DNA from: an uncultured Prevotella sp.
Lineage (GTDB): Bacteria; Bacteroidota; Bacteroidia; Bacteroidales; Bacteroidaceae
DNA: 61,403 nucleotides
NCBI GenBank assembly: GCA_937907705.1
Contig: CALCVP010000021.1
Coordinates: 1-61,403 of the forward strand
Reading direction: 5' to 3'
In this document: positions 54,643 through 61,403 of the stretch, one piece after another
How the letters are laid out: each line of letters opens with the position of its first letter
How positions within the stretch are numbered: the first letter of the stretch is position 1
Made by a program: the position numbers and the translations under genes
The notes under the pieces: model-generated
Seen by the model: the letters and a program-made list of their open reading frames with translations, nothing else
Told to the model about the DNA's origin: nothing
The model's database searches: none

Positions 54643-55652
54643 AAAAGATATATTTTATTACGATAGCATTGCTCTGCACCCTCAGTCTCTGCACGGCATG
54701 CATAGACGAGGAGCAGTTTGACAATACACCGAGAGGCAACTTTGAAGCACTGTGGAAAGCTATGGACGAACACTACTGCTTCTTTGACTACAAACAGCAA
54801 AGCTATGGACTTGACTGGAATGAGGTGCACACACGATACAGCGCGCAAATAAACGACAACATGACACAAAACCAGCTGTTTGAAGTGCTGGCATCCATGC
54901 TCGCAGAGCTGCGCGACGGACACGTCAACATGTATGCTGCCTTTGACCAGGCACGCTACTGGAACTGGAAAGACGACTATCCTGCCAACGTTAGCGACTC
55001 GCTCATCAAAAAATATATGGGCACTGACTATAAAATTGCATCCGGACTGAAATACAGAAAGCTCGACGACAACATAGGATACATAAGATATGCCTCGTTT
55101 TCCAATGCCATAGGCAACGGAAATATAGATGAGGTACTGTTTGATTTGGCTACCTGCAATGCGCTGATTATCGACATCAGAGGCAACGGAGGCGGACTGC
55201 TCACCATGGCAGAACGGCTGGCAGCCCGGTTTACCGATAAGGAAATAGTGGTGGGATACATGCAACACAAGACAGGAAAAGGGCACAACGACTTCTCTGC
55301 CATGCAGCAACAGACGCTCAAACCCTCATCGGGCATGAGATGGCACAAGCCTGTCATGATACTGACGAATAGAGAAGTGTACAGTGCAGCCAACGAATTT
55401 GTAAAATACATGAAGTGCTGTCCTGACGTAACCGTTGTAGGCGACAAGACGGGAGGGGGCGCAGGCATGCCCTTTAGCAGCGAACTGCCTAACGGATGGG
55501 CCATCAGATGCTCTGCATGTCCTATGTACGACAAAGACAAAAACTGCACAGAGTTTGGCATAGAACCTGACATCAAAGTGGATTTGCAACAACAAGATGT
55601 GAACAAAGGCATAGATACTATCATAGAAACGGCACGGAAACTCGTTAGGTAA
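54639..55652 (+). CDS. S41-family peptidase, lipoprotein
   Basis: The 337-residue protein has a lipoprotein signal (MKKIYFITIALLCTLSLCTAC). The S41 core has LRDGHVNMYA near residue 91, IIDIRGNGGG near residue 177, the nucleophile region NREVYSAANEFVKYMK near residue 245 (Ser in YSAA) and GDKTGGGAGMP near residue 268 with the Lys of the Ser-Lys dyad. There is no PDZ domain, which separates it from CtpA types. It likely cleaves proteins or peptides in the periplasm. Coupled to the DUF3316 gene by a 4-bp overlap. Confidence 0.88.
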   Translation: MKKIYFITIALLCTLSLCTACIDEEQFDNTPRGNFEALWKAMDEHYCFFDYKQQSYGLDWNEVHTRYSAQINDNMTQNQLFEVLASMLAELRDGHVNMYAAFDQARYWNWKDDYPANVSDSLIKKYMGTDYKIASGLKYRKLDDNIGYIRYASFSNAIGNGNIDEVLFDLATCNALIIDIRGNGGGLLTMAERLAARFTDKEIVVGYMQHKTGKGHNDFSAMQQQTLKPSSGMRWHKPVMILTNREVYSAANEFVKYMKCCPDVTVVGDKTGGGAGMPFSSELPNGWAIRCSACPMYDKDKNCTEFGIEPDIKVDLQQQDVNKGIDTIIETARKLVR

Positions 55653-55716
55653 GCAATGGCACTACAGCCGCAAACAGCACAAAACAATTCTGTCACCAAT
55701 AAAAGACACCCCGACA

Positions 55717-56517
55717 ATGGAAACAAACAACAGGAAAGAAACCATACAACTGCAACATTTATCCATAGGATACAAGACAAAAGAAGGAACAAAAACAATA
55801 GCCCAAGATATCAATGCGTCCATTTATAGCAGGCAACTCACTTGCCTGATAGGCGAAAACGGTGTTGGCAAATCAACGCTACTGCGCACCTTGGCACACT
55901 TTCTGCCACAGCTGCAAGGCACCATACTTATTAATAACACCAATGTAGACACACTGTCAAATCAGAAAATGGCACAGCAAGTGAGCGTAGTGCTCACCAA
56001 TAAACTTGACGTAATGAACATGACAGCAGAGGAAGTAGTGGGATTGGGACGCACACCGTACACTGGTTTTTGGGGCACACTAAACGAAAAAGACAAGGAA
56101 ATAGTAAAGAAAAGCATACAATTGGTAGGCATAGAGCATCTTGCAAACAGAATGTTTGGTACACTGAGTGATGGAGAAAGGCAAAAGACAATGATTGCCA
56201 AAGCCTTGGCACAACAGACGCCTGTCATCTTTCTGGATGAACCTACCGCATTTCTGGATTACCCAAGTAAAGTGGAAATGATGCAGTTGCTGACCAAACT
56301 GAGTCGCGAAACAGGCAAAACAATATTCTTGTCGACACACGACATTGAGTTGGTACTGCAAATTGCCGACACCATTTGGCTCATGACGCGCAACCATCCC
56401 ATAACAACGGGCTCACCAAAGCAATTGGCCGACAGCGGAGCCTTATCAGCTTTTCTCAACAGAAAGGGCATTCTCTTTGACCCGCAAACCATGACCGTGA
56501 AAGTAAATAGAATATAA
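55717..56517 (+). CDS. ABC transporter ATP-binding protein, FecE/BtuD type
   Basis: The 266-residue ATPase has Walker A GENGVGKST near residue 48, a Q-loop region, signature LSDGERQK near residue 151, Walker B VIFLDEPTAFLDYP near residue 170 and the switch His in STHDIE near residue 209. It is closest to ATPases of iron-siderophore and cobalamin importers. No permease or binding protein lies beside it, so its partners must be elsewhere, or it works with an unrelated system. It is 64 bp after the S41 gene and probably in the same transcript. Confidence 0.88.
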   Translation: METNNRKETIQLQHLSIGYKTKEGTKTIAQDINASIYSRQLTCLIGENGVGKSTLLRTLAHFLPQLQGTILINNTNVDTLSNQKMAQQVSVVLTNKLDVMNMTAEEVVGLGRTPYTGFWGTLNEKDKEIVKKSIQLVGIEHLANRMFGTLSDGERQKTMIAKALAQQTPVIFLDEPTAFLDYPSKVEMMQLLTKLSRETGKTIFLSTHDIELVLQIADTIWLMTRNHPITTGSPKQLADSGALSAFLNRKGILFDPQTMTVKVNRI

Positions 56518-56752
56518 AAACAAAATACACCACCCCACTGACGGCAACCAACGCTCCATGACAGCAAACAGGACACAACCAATCATCCCTGCTTGCCATG
56601 CAAAAGCACTGCACCTTCATACAATATTCTTAGCAAAGATATAGATACTCCTAAACAAAAGTACAAATACTTTTAGACAAGCACATAAGTATATTTACAC
56701 AAATACATAAGTACTTTTAGAACAAAACGTATTGTACAAAATAGCATAAATA
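56518..56752. other. AT-rich spacer before tRNA-Leu
   Basis: No gene. It contains loosely repeated words (ACATAAGTA, TACTTTTAGA) between 56650 and 56725, of unknown meaning. Confidence 0.4.
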
Positions 56753-56784
56753 TTTGGTTATTCAATAAAAAGATAGTACCTTTG
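56753..56784 (+). promoter_or_regulatory. Promoter of tRNA-Leu
   Basis: TTTG (56753-56756), 20 bp and TACCTTTG (56777-56784) match the consensus; start site near 56791, about 70 nt before the tRNA. Confidence 0.7.
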
Positions 56785-56861
56785 CACCATAATTGGGACA
56801 TCTGAAGTAAAAAGAAGTATTTTTCTTCTTTCTTAATCGGCTTCTCTCAATCACTTACTTT

Positions 56862-56943
56862 GCGCTTGTGGCGAAATTGGTAGACGCGCTAGACTTAGGA
56901 TCTAGTGTCTTGCGACGTGTAGGTTCGAGTCCTATCAGGCGCA
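56862..56943 (+). tRNA. tRNA-Leu (UAG)
   Basis: The gene is 82 bases. Acceptor arm GCGCTTG pairs with CAGGCGC (one G-U), discriminator A at 56943, CCA not encoded. Anticodon stem CTAGA/TCTAG encloses the loop with anticodon TAG (56896-56898), reading CUN Leu. The long variable arm and the GGTTCGAGTCC T arm are class II features. The 3' end of tRNA genes is a common integration site; the DNA to the right is accessory. Confidence 0.95.
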
Positions 56944-56951
56944 CATAAGAA

Positions 56952-56988
56952 AGTCCTAACTGCTTGATAATAAGTGGTTAGGATTTTT
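56952..56988 (+). terminator. Probable terminator of tRNA-Leu
   Basis: CCTAAC (56955-56960) pairs with GTTAGG (56977-56982), outer T-A pairs extend it, and TTTTT follows. Confidence 0.6.
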
Positions 56989-56999
56989 GCTTTGATAAA

Positions 57000-57051
57000 A
57001 TTGCCAACATTTTGCCAACATAATTCTCTGCTAATTTGTTTTGGTTGGCAA
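57000..57051. repeat. Tandem and inverted TTGCCAAC repeats beside the tRNA
   Basis: ATTGCCAACAT (57000-57010) is directly followed by TTTGCCAACAT (57011-57021); GTTGGCAA (57044-57051) is an inverted copy. Position 60-110 bp past the tRNA suggests recombinase or regulator binding sites. Confidence 0.5.
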
Positions 57052-57238
57052 AAGTTTATATTGTTCTCCTTCGTATTTCTTATGATTTCATTGTGTTTCA
57101 CTTGGTAAAGCTCATTTACGAGGCAGGCACATAACATTCTATTGTCAGGCAGATAGACTTATACTCTCCACAAATTGACATATACATCATCTATTGAATA
57201 CAAAAATCACTATCTGACATAATATTTCAATGCTTTTA

Positions 57239-57270
57239 TTCGTTATTCTAACAGGAAGTCACTACTTTTG
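57239..57270 (+). promoter_or_regulatory. Promoter of the restriction-modification operon
   Basis: TACTTTTG (57263-57270) is preceded after 20 bp by TTCG (57239-57242). Start site near 57277, leader only about 20 nt. Confidence 0.6.
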
Positions 57271-57296
57271 TACATTCCAAACAATTAAACGCAAAT

Positions 57297-57530
57297 ATGA
57301 GTAAAGATATAAACAGACTAAAGGTCGTCCTGGCAGAAAAGAAACGAACCAACAAATGGCTCGCCGAACAATTGGGTAAAGACCCTGCAACGGTCTCTAA
57401 GTGGTGTACCAACACCATACAGCCGAATGTTGAGACATTAGTAGAGATTGCTAAACTTTTGAATGTCAAGATACAGGATTTGTTTTGGCCAATAGAGAAT
57501 ATAGCAGCAAAGTATGATACGAATAGATAA
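57297..57530 (+). CDS. Small XRE-family regulator (controller-like)
   Basis: The 77-residue protein is essentially one helix-turn-helix of the Cro/C1 type: LAEKKRTNKWLAEQLGKDPA, then TVSKWCTNTIQPNVETLVEIA and LLNVKIQDLFW (shown in parts). It is the first gene of the methyltransferase-McrB operon and has the size and place of a controller protein that times restriction against modification. No clear C-box was found upstream, so autoregulation is inferred only. Confidence 0.85.
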   Translation: MSKDINRLKVVLAEKKRTNKWLAEQLGKDPATVSKWCTNTIQPNVETLVEIAKLLNVKIQDLFWPIENIAAKYDTNR

Positions 57531-57534
57531 TAAG

Positions 57535-57693
57535 ATGAAACAGAATAAGAAAAATTTGCTCTTTGAGCAGATAAATAAAATTAGCGAGGTTATTTCAACC
57601 CTCTCTGAAAACTTCTCGCAAGAAGATGTTGCTGACGAAATCAACTTTCTATCAGTAGTGAGAGATAATTTAAAAGATTGGGCTGAAAAATAA
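57535..57693 (+). CDS. 52-residue ORF between the regulator and the methyltransferase
   Basis: ATG at 57535, stop TAA at 57691-57693, one base before the methyltransferase ATG at 57695 and four bases after the regulator stop. The peptide is helical and acidic, with KNLLFEQINKISEVISTLSE, then DVADEINFLSVVRDNLKDWAEK (in part). No signal or membrane segment. Tight packing between two genes supports it as real. I do not recognise the family; it could modulate the regulator, the methyltransferase or the restriction complex. Confidence 0.65.
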   Translation: MKQNKKNLLFEQINKISEVISTLSENFSQEDVADEINFLSVVRDNLKDWAEK

Positions 57694-57694
57694 T

Positions 57695-58957
57695 ATGGCA
57701 AAAAATACATATAAAATTAATTCGTTTTTTTCTGGAATAGGAGGTTTTGACATTGCATTCAATAATAAGAACTTTTCAACTCAAATGCTCTGCGAAATAA
57801 ATCCATTTTGCAATCAAGTTCTTAATAGGCATTGGCCTAACACCTTAAAATTTTCAGATATTAATAATATTGATGTATCTAATATACCAGATGCTGAGGT
57901 TTGGTGTGGTGGTTTTCCATGCCAAGATATATCCGTTGCACGCGGAGCTTCGCAAAGGTTAGGGCTTGCAGGACATCGTTCAGGACTCTTTTACCAATTT
58001 GCTGATTTAATAGCAGAAAAGATGCCTGAGGTTGTAGTGATTGAAAATGTTGGTGGACTTTTTAATTCAAATAAAGGTAGAGATTTTGGGGTAATCCTAC
58101 AAACATTGTCTGCATTGGGTTATGGCATAGCTTGGCGTTTATTAAATAGTAGATATTTTGGAGTTCCACAGTCTCGTACTCGTGTATATCTGTGTTGTTG
58201 GAAAAACAATACAGCAAAAGCATTGAACGTCATGTTTGACAAAGAGGGTTCCCAAAAGCCACAAAATCCAAGAATGGATTTCATGACAGAGGCCAGTTCT
58301 GCTAAAGAATATCCAAAAGTACCGAATGTAGCATATTGTCTTGCAGCTTCGTCTGGCAGACATACAGGTACAGATTGGAGCCGTACCTATGTCGTATGCA
58401 AAAATGGTGTACGTAGACTTTCACCTTTAGAATCAGAGCGGTTGCAGGGCTTTCCTGATAATTGGACTCTTCCGCTAGAAACAAACTTTATAAATGACAA
58501 CATTGATACTTTTAGGTATACGGCAATAGGCAATGCTGTATCTGTACCCGTTGTTGAATGGATTGCAGAAAGGATACATGCTAATTTAAGCAAAGAAATA
58601 AATATAAGCACAATAGAAAAATCTATTGATGTATATAAGGATTTTCGAAAAGCAAAAGTTAGTGATACCCTGCTGTCAGAAATAAATTTTGAAGACGCCG
58701 AGTCTGAGTACAAGTGGGCTCATGGAGGAGTTGTAAGTGAAGGGCGATGCTATGAATGCGATGCATATCCTACACCTTCTTCCATAATAGAATCTTCTCT
58801 TTTGCCATTGATAGAAAAGAAACAAGAAAATAGTATTTATTTCTTAACACCAAATGCAGCAGAAGGAATTTTAAGACGTGTAGATCATCAAAAGAGAACG
58901 CTTTTTAAACCTCTTAGAGAGGGATTAGAAAAGTTGAAATCACAAAATATCACATGA
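57695..58957 (+). CDS. DNA cytosine-5 methyltransferase
   Basis: The 420-residue enzyme has the ordered m5C motifs: FFSGIGGFDIAF (motif I, residue 12), GGFPCQDIS with the catalytic Cys (motif IV, near 73), VVIENVGG (motif VI, near 114), GVPQSRTRVYL (motif VIII, near 156), RRLSPLESERLQGFPDNW (motif IX, near 240) and AIGNAVSVPVVEWIA (motif X, near 276). The target-recognition stretch lies between VIII and IX and is short. A C-terminal extension of about 130 residues contains YFLTPNAAEGILRR, seen in related enzymes. AT-rich codon use. Its stop overlaps the mcrB start (ATGA). It should protect host sites from the downstream restriction proteins. Confidence 0.95.
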   Translation: MAKNTYKINSFFSGIGGFDIAFNNKNFSTQMLCEINPFCNQVLNRHWPNTLKFSDINNIDVSNIPDAEVWCGGFPCQDISVARGASQRLGLAGHRSGLFYQFADLIAEKMPEVVVIENVGGLFNSNKGRDFGVILQTLSALGYGIAWRLLNSRYFGVPQSRTRVYLCCWKNNTAKALNVMFDKEGSQKPQNPRMDFMTEASSAKEYPKVPNVAYCLAASSGRHTGTDWSRTYVVCKNGVRRLSPLESERLQGFPDNWTLPLETNFINDNIDTFRYTAIGNAVSVPVVEWIAERIHANLSKEINISTIEKSIDVYKDFRKAKVSDTLLSEINFEDAESEYKWAHGGVVSEGRCYECDAYPTPSSIIESSLLPLIEKKQENSIYFLTPNAAEGILRRVDHQKRTLFKPLREGLEKLKSQNIT

Positions 58958-60708
58958 ATATGGAGACATATAAATTTATAACGGTACGTCTTGGCAAAGA
59001 TAGTGTTGCTGACATTAATAGATTATGTGAAGCACCTATCGGTGTTTTAAATGAACGCTTTTCCATTGATGTTAAATGCACTCAGATTCCTGATAATTAT
59101 GGTGTCGGCGACTATTCATTTATTTGGTTAGGCTCAGATAACAATAAAGGAATGCCAACAAAATGGAAACAAGGATTTAAAGCTGTTGGAATTGTAAAAG
59201 TTGTAAGACGCGGCAAAAAATATAACGATGTTTCTGAAACGACTATTGAAATTGTCTATGTATTCGGAGAAGCCGTTAATAGACTGGATATATTAAGGTC
59301 AGCTCCGTCTGCCTATTATTGGTGTTCTTCAATGCCATTAATAGGAATTGATGACCATGCGAACCAAACTATCAGAAGTATGTCTGGAGATACACTCTGT
59401 GACATAAAAGCTTTCTTTTGCATGATTAACAAGGTTATACATACTTTTAAAAAGGATATAGTTCTCGTTAATCCTAATTTTGCAAAATTCTTTGATATTT
59501 GGATTCCTAACCCAGACAATTATCCAACAGAAAAAAGCATACAAGATGTGTCTACAGAAAATATAAGGACTACTTGTTTAAAGAACAAATTTCGCCCCTA
59601 CATCACCGCCATAAAATCCAAGCCATTCCTTCTCCTTGCAGGAATCTCCGGCACTGGCAAAAGCCGAATCGTGCGAGAGTTGGCAAGGGCTTGTTGGGAA
59701 GAAGGCACAGATGATTACAAGGCACAAAAGCCGAAGAATTTCCAAATGGTGCAGGTGAAACCTAATTGGCATGACTCAAGTGACTTGATTGGTTATGTGA
59801 GCCGTGTCAGCGGAAAGGCTGAGTTTGTAGCAGGAGAGTTTTTGAAGTTCATTGCCAAAGCGTGGGAAGACATCGAAACTCCATACTTTCTGTGCTTAGA
59901 CGAGATGAACCTTGCCCCTGTGGAGCAATACTTTGCCGAATACCTGAGTGTGATAGAGTCTCGCAAGAGCCATGAGGATGGCACTGTGACTACAGACCCG
60001 ATAGTAGAAAAGGCTGATGAGGAGTGGTATTTCAACTTGACTGCATCGCTGACTTCTAATGAGGACATTCGCAAACAATTCAACAAGGAAGGCATCTGCA
60101 TTCCCCAGAACCTCATAGTCGTAGGGACAGTGAATATGGACGAAACAACCTTCTCGTTCTCTCGCAAGGTGCTGGATCGTGCCATGACCATAGAGATGAA
60201 CGAAGTGGACTTGCATGGCGGTCTGACCAAATGTCATGAAAGCATTGGCAAGTTGGGTAATACGGAGCTTGTCGGCTCTGCCGTGGAAGGCGTGGATGTT
60301 TACAACGACTACACCGATGTTTGCGACATTGCGCTTGGCTATTTGCAAAAGGTAAATGACGTATTGGAAGGCACACCATTCAAGGTTGCCTATCGCACAC
60401 GCAACGAGTTTCTGCTCTATGTGGTGAACAACTTGCCGTATTGCAAAGATGAGAACGGCAATGACTTGGAGCAAGACTATGTCATAGCCCGTGCCTTGGA
60501 CGAGATTACCAGCATGAAAGTGTTGTCACGCATTGAGGGAGACGACACAAAAGTAAGCGATGAATTTCTTGACCGTTTAAGCAAGACTATAGAAGAAGGA
60601 TTGAAGGCTGTTTCGGGAGACGAGAATACGATAAAGTCCATATCATTGGCAAAGTTGAAGGAAATGAAAGATAAACTCGTTTCGGGTTATACAAGTTTCT
60701 GGAGCTAA
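58954..60708 (+). CDS. mcrB: McrB-type AAA+ GTPase/ATPase with unusual N-terminal domain
   Basis: The 584-residue protein has two parts. Residues 1-208 are AT-rich in DNA and include GDYSFIWLGSDNNKG, GFKAVGIVKVVRR and GIDDHANQTIRSMSGD, which look like an EVE/PUA-type base-reading fold. Residues 209-584 are a McrB motor: Walker A GISGTGKSR near 229, Walker B YFLCLDEMNLAP near 309, and the McrB-specific VNMDETTFSFSRKVLDRA near 392. McrB rings drive DNA movement and activate a McrC nuclease. GC content rises sharply at about 59580, between the two parts. Upstream gene overlaps by 4 bp; the downstream partner starts 12 bp after the stop. Confidence 0.92.
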   Translation: MNMETYKFITVRLGKDSVADINRLCEAPIGVLNERFSIDVKCTQIPDNYGVGDYSFIWLGSDNNKGMPTKWKQGFKAVGIVKVVRRGKKYNDVSETTIEIVYVFGEAVNRLDILRSAPSAYYWCSSMPLIGIDDHANQTIRSMSGDTLCDIKAFFCMINKVIHTFKKDIVLVNPNFAKFFDIWIPNPDNYPTEKSIQDVSTENIRTTCLKNKFRPYITAIKSKPFLLLAGISGTGKSRIVRELARACWEEGTDDYKAQKPKNFQMVQVKPNWHDSSDLIGYVSRVSGKAEFVAGEFLKFIAKAWEDIETPYFLCLDEMNLAPVEQYFAEYLSVIESRKSHEDGTVTTDPIVEKADEEWYFNLTASLTSNEDIRKQFNKEGICIPQNLIVVGTVNMDETTFSFSRKVLDRAMTIEMNEVDLHGGLTKCHESIGKLGNTELVGSAVEGVDVYNDYTDVCDIALGYLQKVNDVLEGTPFKVAYRTRNEFLLYVVNNLPYCKDENGNDLEQDYVIARALDEITSMKVLSRIEGDDTKVSDEFLDRLSKTIEEGLKAVSGDENTIKSISLAKLKEMKDKLVSGYTSFWS

Positions 60709-60720
60709 AAAACAATACGG

Positions 60721-61403
60721 ATGGAACTATTGACTATTGAGCATAAGGATTTCACAATGATTATCGAATGTACGAAGTTCGATGGCATTTGGAACAAGGC
60801 TAAGAATAATGTGGGCGAAGAAAAGCTCTACTCCACTTATTCTTGGTCGGAAGGTGTCGTGTCTGTAAAGCGGACAATGGATGCCAACCATGAGACTGAC
60901 ATCGAACAAGGCGTTCCTGCTCCCGCTACATTCTTCGACAATGCGGACTATCCCATTTGGATAGAGTTCAAGGACTATGTGAAAGATGCCCAGTTTGGTT
61001 CCATCCTGCAAAACGACAACGACCGATTTACCTATCGCCGTCATATCTTGGCAGGATTTATCAACTACAAGAATGAGATAGGGCGGAGTGAGATACAGAT
61101 TATATATAAGGTTGACAAAGAAACAAGAACTTTTCGTTTTGGCTTTGAAGTATTAAGCACAAAGCTTGACTATCACGAACATTGGCGAGCCATCGTGGAG
61201 GATATTGAGCGAGAATACCGAATGTTGTCGTTGGACTATATGCGTCGCACGTTTCATGGCTTCTCTCCAGACCAAAACGGAGAGCATCCCGACATCGTTT
61301 GGTGGAGCGTGTTTGAGGGAGAACAGCAGAAGTTCATAAAAGCTTGCAAAAGCATTATAGACCGCCCTCGCCACAGACTTCATGGTGAGGAGGTGTATCT
61401 GAG
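60721..61403 (+). CDS. DUF2357 (McrC-like) protein, 5' part
   Basis: The frame starts MELLTIEHKDFTMIIECTKF and stays open for 227 codons to the window end. It includes IEFKDYVKDAQFGSIL, HILAGFINYKNEIG and FRFGFEVLSTKLDYHEHW, then DIEREYRMLSLDYMRR, and ends near IIDRPRHRLHGEEVYL. This matches the N-terminal region of DUF2357 proteins, which pair with McrB-type ATPases and usually carry a PD-(D/E)XK nuclease domain further on. That domain would lie beyond the window. Composition is like the McrB motor half. Confidence 0.8.
   Translation, partial: MELLTIEHKDFTMIIECTKFDGIWNKAKNNVGEEKLYSTYSWSEGVVSVKRTMDANHETDIEQGVPAPATFFDNADYPIWIEFKDYVKDAQFGSILQNDNDRFTYRRHILAGFINYKNEIGRSEIQIIYKVDKETRTFRFGFEVLSTKLDYHEHWRAIVEDIEREYRMLSLDYMRRTFHGFSPDQNGEHPDIVWWSVFEGEQQKFIKACKSIIDRPRHRLHGEEVYL

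Noticed and set aside
56895..57137. Minus-strand ORF of 80 codons over the tRNA
   Set aside because: It runs through the tRNA-Leu gene; no recognisable protein sequence.

Overview
The window looks like chromosome from a Bacteroidota bacterium, most likely the Prevotella group. The reasons are: many promoters of the Bacteroidota type (TTTG, 19-21 bp, TAnnTTTG) with no clear Shine-Dalgarno sites; secreted proteins with T9SS-like C-terminal tails; TlpA/DUF4369, DUF3316 and DUF349 proteins; a four-subunit 2-oxoacid:ferredoxin oxidoreductase; and periodic palindromic intergenic repeats. Base composition is moderate to low GC. No rRNA, CRISPR array or complete IS was seen; there is one tRNA.

Layout. 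1-1.4 kb: an NhaC-type antiporter cut short at the window edge. 1.7-5.3 kb: two secreted proteins with sorting tails. 6.1-12.3 kb: the branched-chain amino acid cluster ilvD-ilvB-ilvN-acyl-ACP thioesterase-ilvC on the minus strand. 13.6-19.8 kb: cell-surface genes (a coiled-coil lipoprotein followed by an OmpA-type porin, a tailed secreted protein and a putative outer membrane protein). 20-23 kb: cobU-cobT-cobS-cobC, the nucleotide-loop assembly steps of cobalamin synthesis. 23.1-26.8 kb, opposite strand: an operon for an exported CbiK-like chelatase, a TonB-dependent receptor and a PepSY membrane protein, probably for tetrapyrrole or metal uptake. 27-38.9 kb: central metabolism and housekeeping (2-oxoacid:ferredoxin oxidoreductase, folD, ffh, an HD hydrolase, a carboxyltransferase subunit lacking the biotin lysine, DUF349, CorA). 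39-50 kb: a lipoprotein, pepD, a flippase-like protein, a TlpA-type thioredoxin, mutY, a candidate short RNA or sORF unit, an FKBP, glyS and a PagL-like lipid A deacylase. 50-56.5 kb: parC behind a tandemly repeated promoter, then DUF3316, an S41 peptidase and an orphan ABC ATPase.

The most accessory part starts at tRNA-Leu(UAG) (56.86 kb). To its right is a compact, tightly packed operon: a small XRE controller-like regulator, an unrecognised 52-residue ORF, a cytosine-5 DNA methyltransferase, an McrB-type AAA+ ATPase with a novel-looking N-terminal domain, and a DUF2357 (McrC-like) protein running off the window end. This looks like a methyltransferase-coupled McrBC restriction system in a tRNA-adjacent island. 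GC content jumps inside the mcrB gene, from about 31% to about 51% by hand count, exactly between the N-terminal domain and the ATPase domain. That suggests the specificity half (regulator, methyltransferase and recognition domain) was exchanged as a cassette onto an older motor and nuclease half.
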